Part shown: positions 1-11,948 of the stretch, in pieces
How positions within the stretch are numbered: position 1 is the first letter of the stretch
How the letters are laid out: each line of letters starts with the position of its first letter
NCBI GenBank assembly: GCA_946803715.1
Contig: CAMPET010000087.1
Coordinates: forward strand, 85,264-149,263
DNA length: 64,000 nucleotides
From: Beroe ovata
Taxonomy: Eukaryota > Ctenophora > Nuda > Beroida > Beroidae
Direction of reading: 5' to 3'
Translations under genes and position numbers: made by a program
Notes under the pieces: model-generated
The model's database searches: none
What the model was told of the DNA's origin: nothing
The model's input: the letters and a program-made list of their open reading frames with translations, nothing else

Positions 1-163
1 TCCCCTCCCTACAACCCCGCCCCATCACTCCCCTCCCCACACCCCCGCCCCCTCACACCCCTCTCCCTTCCTCAGCGGTTGGANCTCTCCCTACCTCGGC
101 CCTCACACCCTCTCCCTACCTCAGCGGTTGGGTGTGTCCCCTCCCCACTCGATTGTTACCTAG
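1..163. repeat. Pyrimidine-rich minisatellite in a CTH intron
   Basis: Irregular repeats of CCCTCCCC, CCTCACACCC and TCCCTACCTCAGCGGTTGG units. One ambiguous base lies at 84. The tract ends at the acceptor of the first visible CTH exon (TTACCTAG before 164). Confidence 0.7.
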
Positions 164-1465
164 CTCTCCGGGGAGCGAGGACCCTACACTTGAGAATGCG
201 ACAACACGAGACAAATAGCATCACGGTGAGTTAATGATTGCAATATCCCAGAGATAGATGAGCTTTGAGTGGGACCAGTATTGAAAAAGGGGTGATAAGC
301 TGCGAATTTCGTTTGATGTTGAAGTTTTCCGTCAATAATTTATGCTGAATTTGAACATGACGGTGATATTTCTGTACTGAATTCGCGCAATCACGATGTT
401 CCAAGTTTAGCATGCTTGGCAGCTAGTAACATGTACATTGGTAACATGTGACACAAGGACTCGTGCTTATTCCTTATAAGAGCGTATAACTTTGCTAAAT
501 ACGCTATTCTTCGATCGAGGACAATCGAATCTTGGAGAAGGAAATTGGGTAACAATATCAATCACGTTCAGATCGCAAAGTGGTTGGAGACGGGTGAGAA
601 GTCAGAGTACGTACTGAAAGTGATTCATCCCGGATTACCCTCTCATCCACAACACGAGTTGGCAAAGCGCCAAATGAGGGGATTCAGTGGAATGTTATCC
701 TTTGTGATTCGAGGAGGCAAAGAAGAGGCTTGTCTCTTCCTCAAGTCATTAAAGGTATCGGGAGTTATTGAGTTAAATCCCAAAATAATCCCAAGTGAGA
801 ATCTCTACGTGAATTGAATGATTCTACATAGCAGTTATATTGAATGATCAATCTCATTACAGATTTTCGCACTTGCTGAAAGTCTTGGAGGGTACGAGTC
901 TCTTGCAGAATTGCCGTAAGTTGCGCTCGCGCGCGAAAACCGAATTCCGCAGGTGCGATAAAAGTCTGAAGTCGCCCTTGTTGTTAATTGATTTTCCCAC
1001 CATACACGCGCGTATACGAAACGCGCATTGTAGATTTGATGATCTAACGGTTTCAAGTCTTCAGGCTGATTGACTCATCACTTCTCTAGGTCGGTAATGA
1101 CGCATTCATCGGTTCCTCCAGAACAGCGGGAAATTATCGGCATCTCTGACAGCTTGGTGAGTTAAGAACTATGGTAACGCGACTCCCGGAAATTCTACAT
1201 ATTGTTCATGAGTGCGTTTATCTACAACCTAACGATTTCTATGTCAAACAGTACTGAGATACCTATAATCCCAGATCCGCTTGTCTGTGGGCATCGAAGA
1301 ACCCGAAGATCTGATTGCAGATTTAGCTCATGCGTTCAACATCGTGGTAAGTAGAGAGAGGGTTTACAAACGTGTTCATCTCTCTATTCTCTACATTCTA
1401 ATGAACTGTATAGCTAGACTCTTCTCCAATAATACCCTTTTCTATTTCAGTACAAGAAAAAGTAG
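164..1465 (+). CDS. CTH: Cystathionine gamma-lyase, C-terminal part (5' end outside window)
   Basis: PLP-dependent enzyme of cytosolic transsulfuration that cleaves cystathionine to cysteine, 2-oxobutyrate and ammonia. Six exons read in phase: 164-225, 572-754, 863-915, 1090-1156, 1275-1346 and 1451-1465 (stop TAG 1463-1465). They give 149 residues. Family landmarks in order are RTLHLRM, VIHPGLPSHPQHELAKRQ, FALAESLGGYESLAELP, VMTHSSV and IRLSVGIEEPEDLIADL, which match the C-terminal domain of animal CTH from memory. The protein ends in a short YKKK tail encoded by a 15-bp last exon. The PLP-binding lysine and N-terminal half lie upstream of the window. The sister enzymes cystathionine beta-lyase and gamma-synthase share this fold; the close match to animal CTH makes them less likely. 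It converges with BTBD19. Confidence 0.9.
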
Positions 1466-2545
1466 CGTGCCAAATATCAGAATTGTGACCCCTGGACGAC
1501 CCCTTGTGATTCATCGGAATCACTTCCCTTTCACTCGTGTGTGGAAGATTACTAAGGCTGTTTTCGGTTAGGAATGTTAGTATATATTAGCTATTATTCA
1601 ATTATGAAAAAGCACATATTAGGGTATTTTTATTTGTTAGTTGTTAACATAGTCGTATTTTAAATATTTATTAGTTGTTGATCTTGAAGCCGTATTTAGT
1701 TTTTAAGATATTCCACATGATAGAAAAATTCTTTTGGTATAGTTATGTAGTTGTATTTGAGTCTGCCAATATCTATCAATACGCATTCCCTAAATCCATT
1801 CGTTTCAATTGTAATTGAGCCTTGAGCGAGAGATCATGGTAACTCCACCTTTTCCCGACCTGCCTCGGGCCTAGTCAACCAAGACTGAAAGATGAAGCTC
1901 TGAAACTAGTTGCATCCTTGCAACATGTAACGTAATTACTGTTGTGACACGAATGCTCTGGAATAGCAAGCACGTTTGTTGTTGAATGTTGATGAATCAA
2001 AGATCAGTGTGGTCTGAATGTGTAGTTTCGAGTTGTCTTGACGACGCGCATTGCGCGCGCAGATATGTATCATTGGAGAAGTTTAGCGCGCTACGCTTTA
2101 GTGCAAATACTGTGTGACAAGTCTATGTGGCACATTCGCTTGACTGTGTGCATGTGCATGATTTGCGGGGAAAACCAAGGTAAGCACCAAGTTCATCAGA
2201 TAAAATATGAAAGCTGGTATCAAAATCTCAAATTTCATTATTGTGATCAATCGACTCTCTAGGTGTAAATATTAAAATGAAAGCATAAATACTTAAATAC
2301 TAAATGATAATCAGAATACAAATTTACAAATCAGTCATTCCGTCATGATTTCGTTCATGCAAAAAAGCCTCAAAATAAACATAATTGATCATGATAGCAA
2401 ACCCTATGTACAAAAAACTATTTACAAAAGAAGTTTTCGTGAAAGAAGTTTCGTAGAAATGCGGTACAAAGCAATTGAAACCAATTAGTAAGTAAAGAAG
2501 TACAAACCAATTCTATCGAGATTACTAAACAACTCATAATGTCCA
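1466..2545. other. Convergent 3' intergenic region CTH / BTBD19
   Basis: About 1.1 kb, AT-rich, between two convergent stop codons. I see no exon, RNA gene or clear AATAAA close to either stop. Short open frames here (for example 2038-2262 +) show no recognisable protein. Confidence 0.6.
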
Positions 2546-5500
2546 TCAAACATATTGAACTTTGTTTGACACTTTGACCCCTCCCTTTTTCACAATTTTC
2601 TTCCCCTTTCCCTTCACATTTTCCCCTTCATCTCCCTCTTCGCCAACATCACTCTCATTCTCAGCTATTGGTTCCATTTGAGCCCGGGCTTTGTATTCTT
2701 CCACGTAAGCCTTCTGGATAGCCTGCAATTTTGAATTCCGGTAAAGGAACTATAGTAGATAGTTCGGAACGAAAGCAGTCCTATGAAGTTTTACATCAAT
2801 ATAGTTCCAGATTCCCCCTTTTATTTTCGAGTCGTATCAACAGATTGCAATTGAAGAATTGGCATTGCTCAGGATTACAACATAAACCTGGTTTGTGCCG
2901 TGACGAGGGCGTCTCTGCACGTCTTTAGAGTCCATATCATTCATTATCTGATGTCTCCAAAACTCGCATATCATCTTCACCTGGAGAGATGAAATACACG
3001 TGCAGGAAGACGCGCGCACAGAGCCCGGGGATGGAGCAGGGGAATGGGGATGGTTACAATTCAACGGGTTAGCGATAAAAGATTTTCGGGGCTTCTATCT
3101 TCGCCATTTTGGAGAACAGAGGCCCTTTAAAGACAATTTCACTTTCAGCGTCCACTGATCACTGACTTGGTGTCGTCATATGCAACTGAATATTCTCCAT
3201 AATACACATGTTCCGTGACTCACGATGAAAAGTCCACTCAAAGCTCGGGAGAGCACTCATTGGCTATCGTCAATACATGGTTATATGTGGCAAGAAGCTA
3301 GGTGGCAGTGAGCCATCTGGCACAATGCCATATATCGTGTAGAATATATGTGTGTAGTTCGACTACAGTCTAGACAGGGGGTAAATTGATAAGATATCAG
3401 GTTCATCCACCAGCTACATTCTGATCTAGTAAGTGTATAGCTTCTCAAGAGCTTTAGGTATATCTGATGGCTACAGCATACAATACTGTGAATATTGGGA
3501 ATATTTGAATATTGCAGGAAAATTCCATATTCTCGAAAATCACGGGTAAAGAAAATGCTTCCTTTTGGTTGAAAATCTCAATTTTAGGCACATCCTTTGT
3601 TTTATATACAACAGTTATGTACATAGCGATATATAATTTACCCATTTCCTTATCATAAATATCTATCGTAATGGTTAATCTTATCCAAAATAGAAATTAC
3701 CAATCTTTTATGGGCGTACAAACTTTATAAACAATGAAAGATTAACTCGTAAAAAGTTAAACGAAAACAGGTGTTATCTGATAAGCGTAGGAAATCCTAG
3801 GAAAGCAGAAAATAAGGCAAAACCTAGCCCCAAAATGGGATATAAATGAGTAAATGAAATACATCAATCATGCATCTTATTATCGAATATGACATCTATG
3901 GATGATTCACAGTAGAGCTCACATCATTTTGTTGCGTGCATTTCACGTTAGCCGTTAGGTATTCTGAGTAACGATGCACGCATGTGCACAGCATGAGCGC
4001 CGCACGTGCAGAAAACACGCGCTCACTAAACGCTGCACGTGCAGTAAAAATACGGTTATCATGTGCACTGAGATATTTCACACAATATACATGGCAAAAC
4101 GTCAAAGAGTTCATGTGTAGGAAGGAGTAGAGAGGGAGAGGAAGGGTGGCAAGATTTTCCCACGGTTTTTTAGTCCTCGGATGTGCAACCCTGTGATCTG
4201 GCGAGTTTGCGGGCAAGAGCGTCGTGCGGGAGTGTTCCTGCGCGGGCACGGAGCTGCGGGTTGTTCGAGTCCTTGTCCTGGAGGGCATGAGACCGCCAAG
4301 CTTCCGAGAGGAGACGGATCTGGGGAGAACTCAACCATCAGTGACCCCGTCATGTGACAAGTTATTTACACGTATGGAGGATTAGTTACAGGTGAACACA
4401 CTCTGTACACGTTGCAACAAAAACCATATTTGGACAGAATTCCTCTTCACCTTGGAACAATTTCGTAGGAAAGAAGAATATGAAACTCACAGGGATGAAT
4501 GGCTTGAGCTCGTTTTCCTTTTCCACCAAGTTCAGATACTCTGGATCAAGGAGAGAGAATCTGACGTGTCCGATGACCTTCCTCGCAACATCCTTCATAG
4601 ACTGCCCAGTGATAACCTGGAAAAAACAAGGATTATAGTGAGTTGAACTTGGATTATTGAGAATATTCAATCCTATAGTTGCTGAGAATAGCTCTAAATC
4701 TATTAAAAATTTTGGAAATCCTTGAGTATAGCACAATAGAACAATGCCTTGCTGAGAGAACAGACTTTTGTTTAAATACATGACTCATATTAACGAGCAT
4801 GTTGCAGCCGGATTTTTCTTTTCATCGCAGTGATCTAACAATCGAAGAATCAAGAATTGGTGATCAAAATGCAGCTGCAGCTCAAAGGCGAGCAAGGTCT
4901 GGGATTGAGTACTCACAGCATTGACAGTACTCCATTCCTTCACAGCGTTGAGCACTTCACTTTCATCTGCCTTCAGTTTGTCACTCTGTAATACGTATGA
5001 CAGAGATTCTTCTGACATCTCAACAAATGTCCTGCTCTTGAATACGCCCTGCATGATAAGACATGAATTAGTTGTGTTAGCAACAATGGTTGCTTGGCGA
5101 TCAAACATGTTGCTTGGGAACGAACACTGTCAAGAAATTCAATTACAAATCATAGACGTCTCAAAAGTCCCATATTTCAAATTCACAAAATTTGAAAGTG
5201 TTATTCCACTTACCAGAGTGTTCCTCTCGACGAATCCGAGGCAAGTTTTCTTGAGGTCTGAGTTGTTGTAGGAGATGGCAGCTTGGAGTGCTTCACAAAC
5301 TGTATCCACGGTGAGGGTTGATTTGAAGAAGTCGATACAGAGTTTCTTGAGATCCTCAATTCCGTATTCTACTGCTGCCGTCAGGACATCTGTGACATTG
5401 CATGCGTCCAAGTAGCATCTGATAGATAAACAAGTTAGACAACCGGATTAGTTGTGGAGAATGTTTCAGATTGGACATCAAGACAAGTTCCAGAGATAAC

Positions 5501-5905
5501 TCCTCATTTCTTAACCTGTTTGTGTAGATAAACTCAATTACTGCCAAGAAAATATGCGGCTGCGTGTCTGACAGAACGAAAACATGAGCCCCATTTTCCA
5601 TCTTGGGTTTGGAATCGGATGCCTGTGCGAACATAGCTTTGAACACCTCACATCGGGGCGATAGGATGGCTTTGTGCCCGAACACTTGCTTTCTTTCTTC
5701 TCCAACAACAAACTGGACATCACTGTAAAGAGAGAGGGGGGATAATTAGGATTGGGATACATGAGGTTTTCAGGGTTCTGTAGATTGTCCGAAATGAGTT
5801 GGATATTTGTTGCTAGTCTAACCTGAGTAAAGGATTGTTGACCAGCTTCTTCATATCGGCTGCAAAGGCCTTGTTGCTTCCGTAACATGCTTTTCTGTTT
5901 GCCAT
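2546..5905 (-). CDS. BTBD19: BTB/POZ domain-containing protein 19
   Basis: Seven exons, all in phase: 5823-5905 (ATG), 5516-5722, 5214-5418, 4917-5048, 4491-4616, 2888-2980 and 2546-2722 (stop). The product is 340 aa. The order is an N-terminal LVNNPLLSDVQFVVG segment, the BTB core (VFGHKAILSPRCEVFKAMF, about residues 40-100), YLDACNVTDVLTAAVEYGI, then a BACK-like helical region with LQSDKLKADESEVLNAVKEW. The C-terminal exon pair begins VKMICEFWRHQ and is followed by an acidic stretch and a lysine-rich end not expected in vertebrate BTBD19. BTB-BACK proteins usually dimerise and act as adaptors, often for cullin-3 ligases; no Kelch repeats follow, and the role of BTBD19 is poorly known. The 1.5 kb intron 2981-4490 is by far the largest, but the exon beyond it continues the BTBD19 alignment. 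Confidence 0.87.
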
Positions 5906-7882
5906 TGTGCCTAAATCAGGTGTCCAGGTGAGTTTTTAGGCTTCTCGATAGATAAAAAGGCGATATTAGGATTGAATACAAATGATATATGACAAAATAA
6001 GAGAGAATTATATGGTCTAGACCATTCTCAATTCATCGTAAGAAGGAAAACGGCTAGAGAGATAATGCTTTGTATCACAGCTTAGATTCCGCTTTGCTCA
6101 ATGCAAAATGCATGTTTTAAATGTTGAGAAATCAAGCAATCCTATTTAAATGAAGGATCAATGTGCATATGAGAGTATTATGTTATGCTTGAATGTGTTT
6201 AAAAGTCGGAAATGCAGAAACATACTCGTGAAATTGAATTCAAATCAATCGATTTGAGTTTAAATCTAACGCTAGATATGGAAATTGAAATTTGTGGCAT
6301 GCGTAATGTATAAATTTGAACGTGCATCATAATTTCAGCGATCTTTTAAAAAAGAGTTAAGAAAAAACTAAATTGAATTTAAAAAGAATTCTATTTTACG
6401 AAAAACTTTATGTCAAAAAGCGAGAGGAAAAGAAACAAGCGTATACAGAACTGATTTATCGATGTTTTAAAAGTTGTTATGACGTGCCAGAAATAAACAA
6501 ATGGCGTGCTCGATGGTTGAATCAGCTTGCACCACTTGTCATCGTGCTTGTCACACACGACACGTGATGGGGTCACGCGCGTGACACATGGCAACGCGTG
6601 ACACGCACGTGTCCAAGTGTGTGTGAGTACAAACCAGTTGCGACAAGCTTGTGTGACGAGCATCGGCCCAGCAAATAGAGTCTGATTGGATGTGTCACGT
6701 GACAGTCACGCACACACAAATGATAAGTAAAATGCATATTTTATTTTTTGCTTGTTCAGCTAACGCGGTGTCCTAGCAACAGTGCTACTCTTCGAATGAA
6801 AGCGTGAGAGAGAGACGTGTAAAAAAGTGTGCACTGGGCTGGATTTCAAGTGTTGGAGAGAGAAAAAAGAAGTGCATGTTAGACTCGCAGTGAAGCACGA
6901 TGCTATGCAAGGAGCTACGGAGATCACAATTTATACTGACACTGACATGGTGCTAGTTGATGTGGAAATGTCATATGATTCAAAGGGAACTAACTGGAAT
7001 TAACTAACAATTAAGTGATTGTGAACTTAAGTTTTTATAGTTACAGAATGAACCCACTTTTTGTGAGTTTGAGCCTCAAAAATTCCAGTTATTGATTATG
7101 AACGAAGCCTTTTCAATAGCATCATTCACAGATCGACATGCAGCATTGTAACTTGTACTTATTCGCAGCGGCATCACGACACAAGTGCAAAGGAGAATAA
7201 AGCATGGTTACAATTATAGTATAGTGTAAATTGTATCAATGAAGTGTGCAGTCTGAAGAGACAGAACTCAAAGAAAATGGACTCATTGAAAACTAAAATC
7301 ATATGTTACAAGTTTGTTCAAAACATTCAATAAAACTGAGACGACTCACGACTTATCATAATATGGTGATATTCTAACATCAATCTTGTGTCAGAGTTAT
7401 TCTATCAATTTCAGGGATTCGACTACGAAGTATTAAGTACTTACGTTACTATTGGACTATTGGAGTCAAAAGATATTAATTAAGACAAGATGGAACATTA
7501 ATTTACAAGTTCTGCTATCCAATAGAACACTGAATCAACAGTCAACAACATGGTTGATATTCCAACATTCAACAGTTGAAAATTCCAACCTCCCCGTGTT
7601 ATATGAACCCAGATTTAATCTACTGAGACAATCATTGAGCTAGAGAGTTTATTGGCAGGTCAGTTCACCTTGCATGTTGGGCTATCGCACTGTAACCTGG
7701 CGTTTCGCCCAGTGGTAATGTCGGCCTGAAGATTGTTTGGGATTCAACAAGATGTTGTCATCTCGCTACCATGAATGAATGCATTCTTGCTACCTAGGAA
7801 CATGAAGAAGGGCCACAATTTGGTCGAACAATTCACGCTTCTAACCACAAACAGTGAAATGAAAATAGATGAGCTCGGTAAC
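5906..7882. other. Intergenic region BTBD19 / SPATA4
   Basis: About 2 kb upstream of BTBD19 and downstream of SPATA4. It holds a block rich in CACGTG- and CACGCG-like words (about 6555-6720), a possible SPATA4 polyadenylation signal at 7648-7653 and a weak tRNA-like stretch near 7700-7755. No exon is recognised. Confidence 0.55.
7648..7653 (-). promoter_or_regulatory. Candidate polyadenylation signal of SPATA4
   Basis: AATAAA on the minus strand, about 230 bases past the SPATA4 stop codon. No other canonical hexamer lies closer. Confidence 0.45.
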
Positions 7883-9227
7883 TCACTGGTAAGTTTCGTA
7901 CAGGTCACTGGTGAGTCGCTCGTTGATGTTGCCAGGCGTGACCTGGTCTCTACCACTCTGTTTCACCTTGATCTCAGCGAATTGGACATTCTCAGGAACC
8001 TTGTTTGCTGACACTGGCCGACTCTTGCGACCTGGAATAGAATAATTATAGAACAGGGAGAATGGGAAAGAAACAAAGAATCATGGAATCAGTGGCTGCA
8101 TCTTGATGAATGAGTTTGTAGAAAGCTTGCTACCCGAAGATAATTCTACAGAGATATTCACCTTGGTTTGTGTCGTTTGTGGCAACGCTCGCTCGTTGTA
8201 TCTCTGATTTAGTTTTCTGTCTCACCTCGCCCAGTGTTGGCTTGATGCCAAACCTCTTCGGGTCCTGATAGCATGGGATGGGGCATAGGACTTTGCAAAA
8301 ATAGAATGAATAAAGAAACTCGCGTTTATATGAAACGCGAATTCATAGATCAACGATCATTTCAGTTTCTAACCTGTAATCGCTGGTTTTGCTTGTGCTG
8401 TTTATGGAGTGTGATTATATGTTGGGTCTTGTTCATCAGATGGTTAGTATCAGGTCCTGTTTCCAGTTCAGTGTTTGCCAGGTTATTCTTGATGGCAGTT
8501 GAGGTAGTAGCTCGGGCATGGAGTGGTAACTTGGACTGAGAGAGAGGAAGGGGAGGTTATGAATTAGGATTGGGAACTTGCACAACATTATGTTTGGCTA
8601 TCACTACAGATACAAATCAATGATACGTGTTCGGTGATGATTTTACATGTGCTCGGTGATGAGTTTTCGTACAGAATAATCACTGACAGTTACCTGGTAT
8701 GTAAGATCGTTGAAAGTGTGAGTCCTAGGGGTCAGTCGGTACGTGTGTCTGTTTGTCAGAGTGGTGTACAGTTGTTCCACCAAAACTTCTGCTGCCGCGT
8801 TTTTACAGTGAATTGTCCCTTCAATAACGTCTCGGTCAATCGTGTAGTTCTGAAATAAACATGGTTTCGGGTCTCAGGTTTGACATAAAATGAACATGGT
8901 ATCAGGTAAACATGGTATTATATGAAACTTGAATCTCATCAGCAAACGTCTTATCAAAGCTATTATATATATATATATAACCTCTCTCGGGTCCAAATTA
9001 CTCACCTTGTTTTTGAAGAAAGTTTCCAGCAAATTCCAGTTGAGTATTTTGCTCTGAATAGAAGTTCCGTTGTTGTAACAATGCATTTTGATCTCTTTGG
9101 GATGATACCAGGATAAAATCTCGGCAACCAAGTAGCCGTTGGAGAAGTCCCACTTCGGATTCTTCACGCTGATCGATAGATCGAGACTCTGGATCCATTT
9201 GAGAACCTCTCTTGGAAGTGCGTTCAT
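7883..9227 (-). CDS. SPATA4: Spermatogenesis-associated protein 4 (CH-like domain)
   Basis: Six exons in phase: 9006-9227, 8694-8849, 8374-8535, 8226-8264, 8162-8201 and 7883-8031 (TGA), giving 255 aa from the ATG at 9227. The first exon carries a calponin-homology-like domain of the SPEF1/SPATA4 type (LPREVLKWIQSLDLS, DFSNGYLVAEILSWY, LNWNLLETFF). Next come VIEGTIHCKNAAAEVLVEQL and a basic C-terminus (GRKSRPVSANKVPE, IKVKQSGRDQ), all matching SPATA4 from memory. Its function is unclear; relatives bind microtubules in cilia and sperm tails. An acceptor-like TATGCAG at about 9240 would add FLE in frame before the chosen methionine, so a short upstream exon is possible and the N-terminus may be incomplete. 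The 40-bp exon is chosen by phase and is less certain. Confidence 0.85.
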
Positions 9228-9899
9228 TTCTAAAAACCTGCATAGATAATGGTGTGTAGGATAGGTGAGTGCGATAGTCCTAATTAGTCAATTATCATCT
9301 TTATCGATTCCGTTATGATCAATGTTGGGATTTCAATTAAAACTAAAGGAGAAGTGAGGAATAAGGATCAGAGGGAACATAAATCAACACAACTTTCATT
9401 ATAACCAGAAAAGGAGCAACATAGAGTCTTATGTGTTTATCAGCAAGGAAAGAAAATTGAATTATTCATTAGAAAACGGATTAAAAATTATAAAGTCTAC
9501 TCCAAATTACTGTTACTTTAGGAACATAAAATTTTAATTTAAGCTGTCTCTGGCCCACACATTTTTCGTTGAGCCAGAATACCATACATCATTTACACTT
9601 CAAACAAGTTTAGGAAGCTTGATTAGAATTTTCGTTTCAATTCATAACAAAATAATCGATCATTGACTTTTATCAATCCATTCAAAAACACCAGTGATAT
9701 TATGTCGCAATAATTTATCGATGATTTAGCTGAAAAAGTCACACAGATTCATAAAATTTATTGCAGCCTTTTTCTCCGCAATAAATAGTGTCTCCGAATT
9801 GAATAAGACGTCGTTTTTTTCTCTCATCTTAGCTCGGCTAGCACCATCATTCACATGAATGCGCAATGTCTGATTATGTCCTTGGAAAGGGTGAGGCCA
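9228..9899. other. Intergenic region SPATA4 / DNAI1
   Basis: About 670 bp, AT-rich, between the SPATA4 start and the DNAI1 stop. It holds the likely DNAI1 polyadenylation signal (9757-9762) and perhaps a 5' exon of SPATA4. Nothing else is recognised. Confidence 0.5.
9757..9762 (-). promoter_or_regulatory. Candidate polyadenylation signal of DNAI1
   Basis: AATAAA on the minus strand, about 140 bases beyond the DNAI1 stop codon. Confidence 0.5.
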
Positions 9900-11948
9900 C
9901 TATTTGCTAGACGGTTCCCGAACAAGCTCCAACAGTTTCTCCATCTTAGCTATCTCATTGTCCTTCGAGTATGTCTTCTCTTTCAGACATTTCCTCAAAT
10001 TAGGACTGAGTTTGAGGGTGAGTGCATTGCCCCTGTCGTCACCAACTGCTAGAATTGGGTAGTGCTGGTTGAAAGCAAGGTGATTCACCTTGGTCTTCTT
10101 CTTGGTGACCACAGACTGCATGCAGAGTGGTTCGTATTTCTCTTGACTGAGATCAAATATATGTACATGACCATCATCCGTTACAGCACCAAATACTGTT
10201 GCGGAGTAGGGAGACCAGACAACATCCCCAACTGCGCTGCCCAAGTCAAATGTGAACATGGGCTCGCTGTAGTTGTGATCCCAAATCTTGACAGTCCAAT
10301 CTGCACTGCAGCTGGCAAAGACTCTCGGATGGAAGTTGTTCCACCTGACGGCGTATACAGCCATGTGATGTGCGTGGTAAGTGTCAAGGAATTGTGAGCT
10401 GTAGTGTTTGCTGCACTTGTGGATTTTGCCTTCTTCTGTTCCAACAAGGAAGAGATAGTCAGTGGACTTGTGGAAGTCGAAGCATGTTCCACATGCCAAA
10501 TCGATTGATGAGTTATTGGCACCCTCAATCTCGTTGTCTGGTTGCATTTTGATGAGAATGATGTCAGTACAGTGCAACTCATTCTTAATCAAACTCCAAC
10601 ATGATACCCGACCATCACTGGAGATTGAGAAGAAGTTGAGCTGGTTGTCTAGATCATTTTCCTGCCAGTAGACTTGCCACACAGGGTCAGTATGCTTACC
10701 ACTCTTAGCAGAGGAAATGCAAGAGGGAGCATTTGTCTGTTCCTGCAAGTTGTACACTGCAACAGCTCCATCATAGAACCCAACAGCAATAAGATATGGG
10801 TGTTCTGGGTGGAAGTCCAAGGACATAACACCACTCTCAGTTTCGTACGTGAACTCGGGGAATGAAGGATTTTTCAGTGAGTATACACATATGAGTCCTG
10901 TGCTTTGCTTGAGGAAGTCATAGCTGCCATGAGCAATGGCAAACATGTCATCATACTTAGGGTTGAAGAGGACTGCTGTGACTGAAAACTTCTTTCCTTT
11001 CTCAGATCTGAATGGCCATAGTGGTAGCAGGGTACCCTCATTTCCCTTGAATTCATCAGACGCATCTTCCCAATATTTAAAATCTTGTGCTATTTCATCA
11101 TGTGTATTTTGGTTTACCATACGTTCAACAATTTTAGCAGGCTTTGATATTCTCTGGATTTCATCAGTTATAGTTGGTTCCATTGCAGCAATCTTTCCCT
11201 TTCTATCCTTGTCTTCTTTGTCCTTGGACTTCTTCTCTTTCATCTTCTCCTGATGTTCAAGATCCTCAACATATGCATCATAGATTTCCCACTGATTTGC
11301 AGTAGCAGAGAAGTTAGTTCTGGGAGGAGGCTCTGTTGATGTCCCCCTTTCTCTGTAAGGGTTGTTGAAAGTCTGAGATGCCCTCTCACTATAGTTGAAC
11401 TGATTCCTCAATGCTGCCTCTGGAGGCTTTGAGGCCACAGCCACTTCTTTGGGAGCATCTTTTTCACCCTCATCACCTTCCTGCTCAATTTCGAGATCCT
11501 CCTCTCCAGGAATTTCCATTTCACTGAGATTCTGCTCACTAGGACCTCCTCCCAGTCCCAATCTTGTCAATTGACGCTTACCTTCATCAGATTCTTTATG
11601 GAGCATATTTCCATCCATTGAGAAATGGATGGCCAGCTGTTCGACACCCATTTTCATCTTGTAACAGCATTCTTTAAAGCTGTACCTCACTATATTGTTT
11701 GGCGCATGAGGATTATTTGCATTTAGAATCCTGGTGAATTCCTCTTTAAGCTCCTCTGCAGTCAAGTCAAGCTGATCATCTGGCTTCATTAGTATCTTTG
11801 GTTGCATCCATTCATCATCTTCCTCTCCCATTCTACTCTCATCATCATCTTTACCACGTCTTGAAACTTTGCTTTGAGACTGTATTTTGGTACTTGATGA
11901 TGTGAGAGCTGCAACTTTAGCTAATCCTGTATTCTTTTTTGGAGGCAT
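9900..11948 (-). CDS. DNAI1: Axonemal dynein intermediate chain 1
   Basis: Single uninterrupted frame of 682 aa from the ATG at 11948. I prefer MPPKKN to an in-frame ATG nine codons upstream (11975) because the former starts the conserved basic N-terminus. It is an intermediate chain of the outer dynein arm and anchors heavy chains and light chains in motile cilia. Landmarks: DQLDLTAEELKEEFTRIL and NNIVRYSFKE near the N-terminus, SERASQT and GTSTEPPPRTNFSATANQWE (light-chain binding region), a charged KEKKSKDKEDKDRKGK stretch, then WD40 repeats (PVWQVYW, VYAVRWNNFHPRVFASCSAD, VNHLAFNQHYPILAVGDD). Length is close to human DNAI1 (about 699 aa). Neighbouring genes are split every 100-200 bp, so a 2-kb gene without introns is striking. 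DNAI2 is less likely given the N-terminal match. Confidence 0.94.
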   Translation of the reverse strand: MPPKKNTGLAKVAALTSSSTKIQSQSKVSRRGKDDDESRMGEEDDEWMQPKILMKPDDQLDLTAEELKEEFTRILNANNPHAPNNIVRYSFKECCYKMKMGVEQLAIHFSMDGNMLHKESDEGKRQLTRLGLGGGPSEQNLSEMEIPGEEDLEIEQEGDEGEKDAPKEVAVASKPPEAALRNQFNYSERASQTFNNPYRERGTSTEPPPRTNFSATANQWEIYDAYVEDLEHQEKMKEKKSKDKEDKDRKGKIAAMEPTITDEIQRISKPAKIVERMVNQNTHDEIAQDFKYWEDASDEFKGNEGTLLPLWPFRSEKGKKFSVTAVLFNPKYDDMFAIAHGSYDFLKQSTGLICVYSLKNPSFPEFTYETESGVMSLDFHPEHPYLIAVGFYDGAVAVYNLQEQTNAPSCISSAKSGKHTDPVWQVYWQENDLDNQLNFFSISSDGRVSCWSLIKNELHCTDIILIKMQPDNEIEGANNSSIDLACGTCFDFHKSTDYLFLVGTEEGKIHKCSKHYSSQFLDTYHAHHMAVYAVRWNNFHPRVFASCSADWTVKIWDHNYSEPMFTFDLGSAVGDVVWSPYSATVFGAVTDDGHVHIFDLSQEKYEPLCMQSVVTKKKTKVNHLAFNQHYPILAVGDDRGNALTLKLSPNLRKCLKEKTYSKDNEIAKMEKLLELVREPSSK

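Noticed and set aside
3896-4353. Overlapping minus-strand frames in the large BTBD19 intron
   Set aside because: Arg/Pro-rich composition from a GC-richer patch; the BTBD19 alignment passes directly from the exon at 4491 to the exon at 2980.
6555-6720. Block dense in CACGTG and CACGCG words upstream of BTBD19
   Set aside because: Looks like an enhancer or palindrome at first sight, but the arms do not pair over any length and similar words are common in this genome.
7700-7755. tRNA-like stretch (GCCCAGTGGTAATG, CTGAAGA, GGGATTCAAC)
   Set aside because: The A-box and B-box resemblance is partial and I could not form acceptor and T stems; at best a decayed tRNA-derived SINE.
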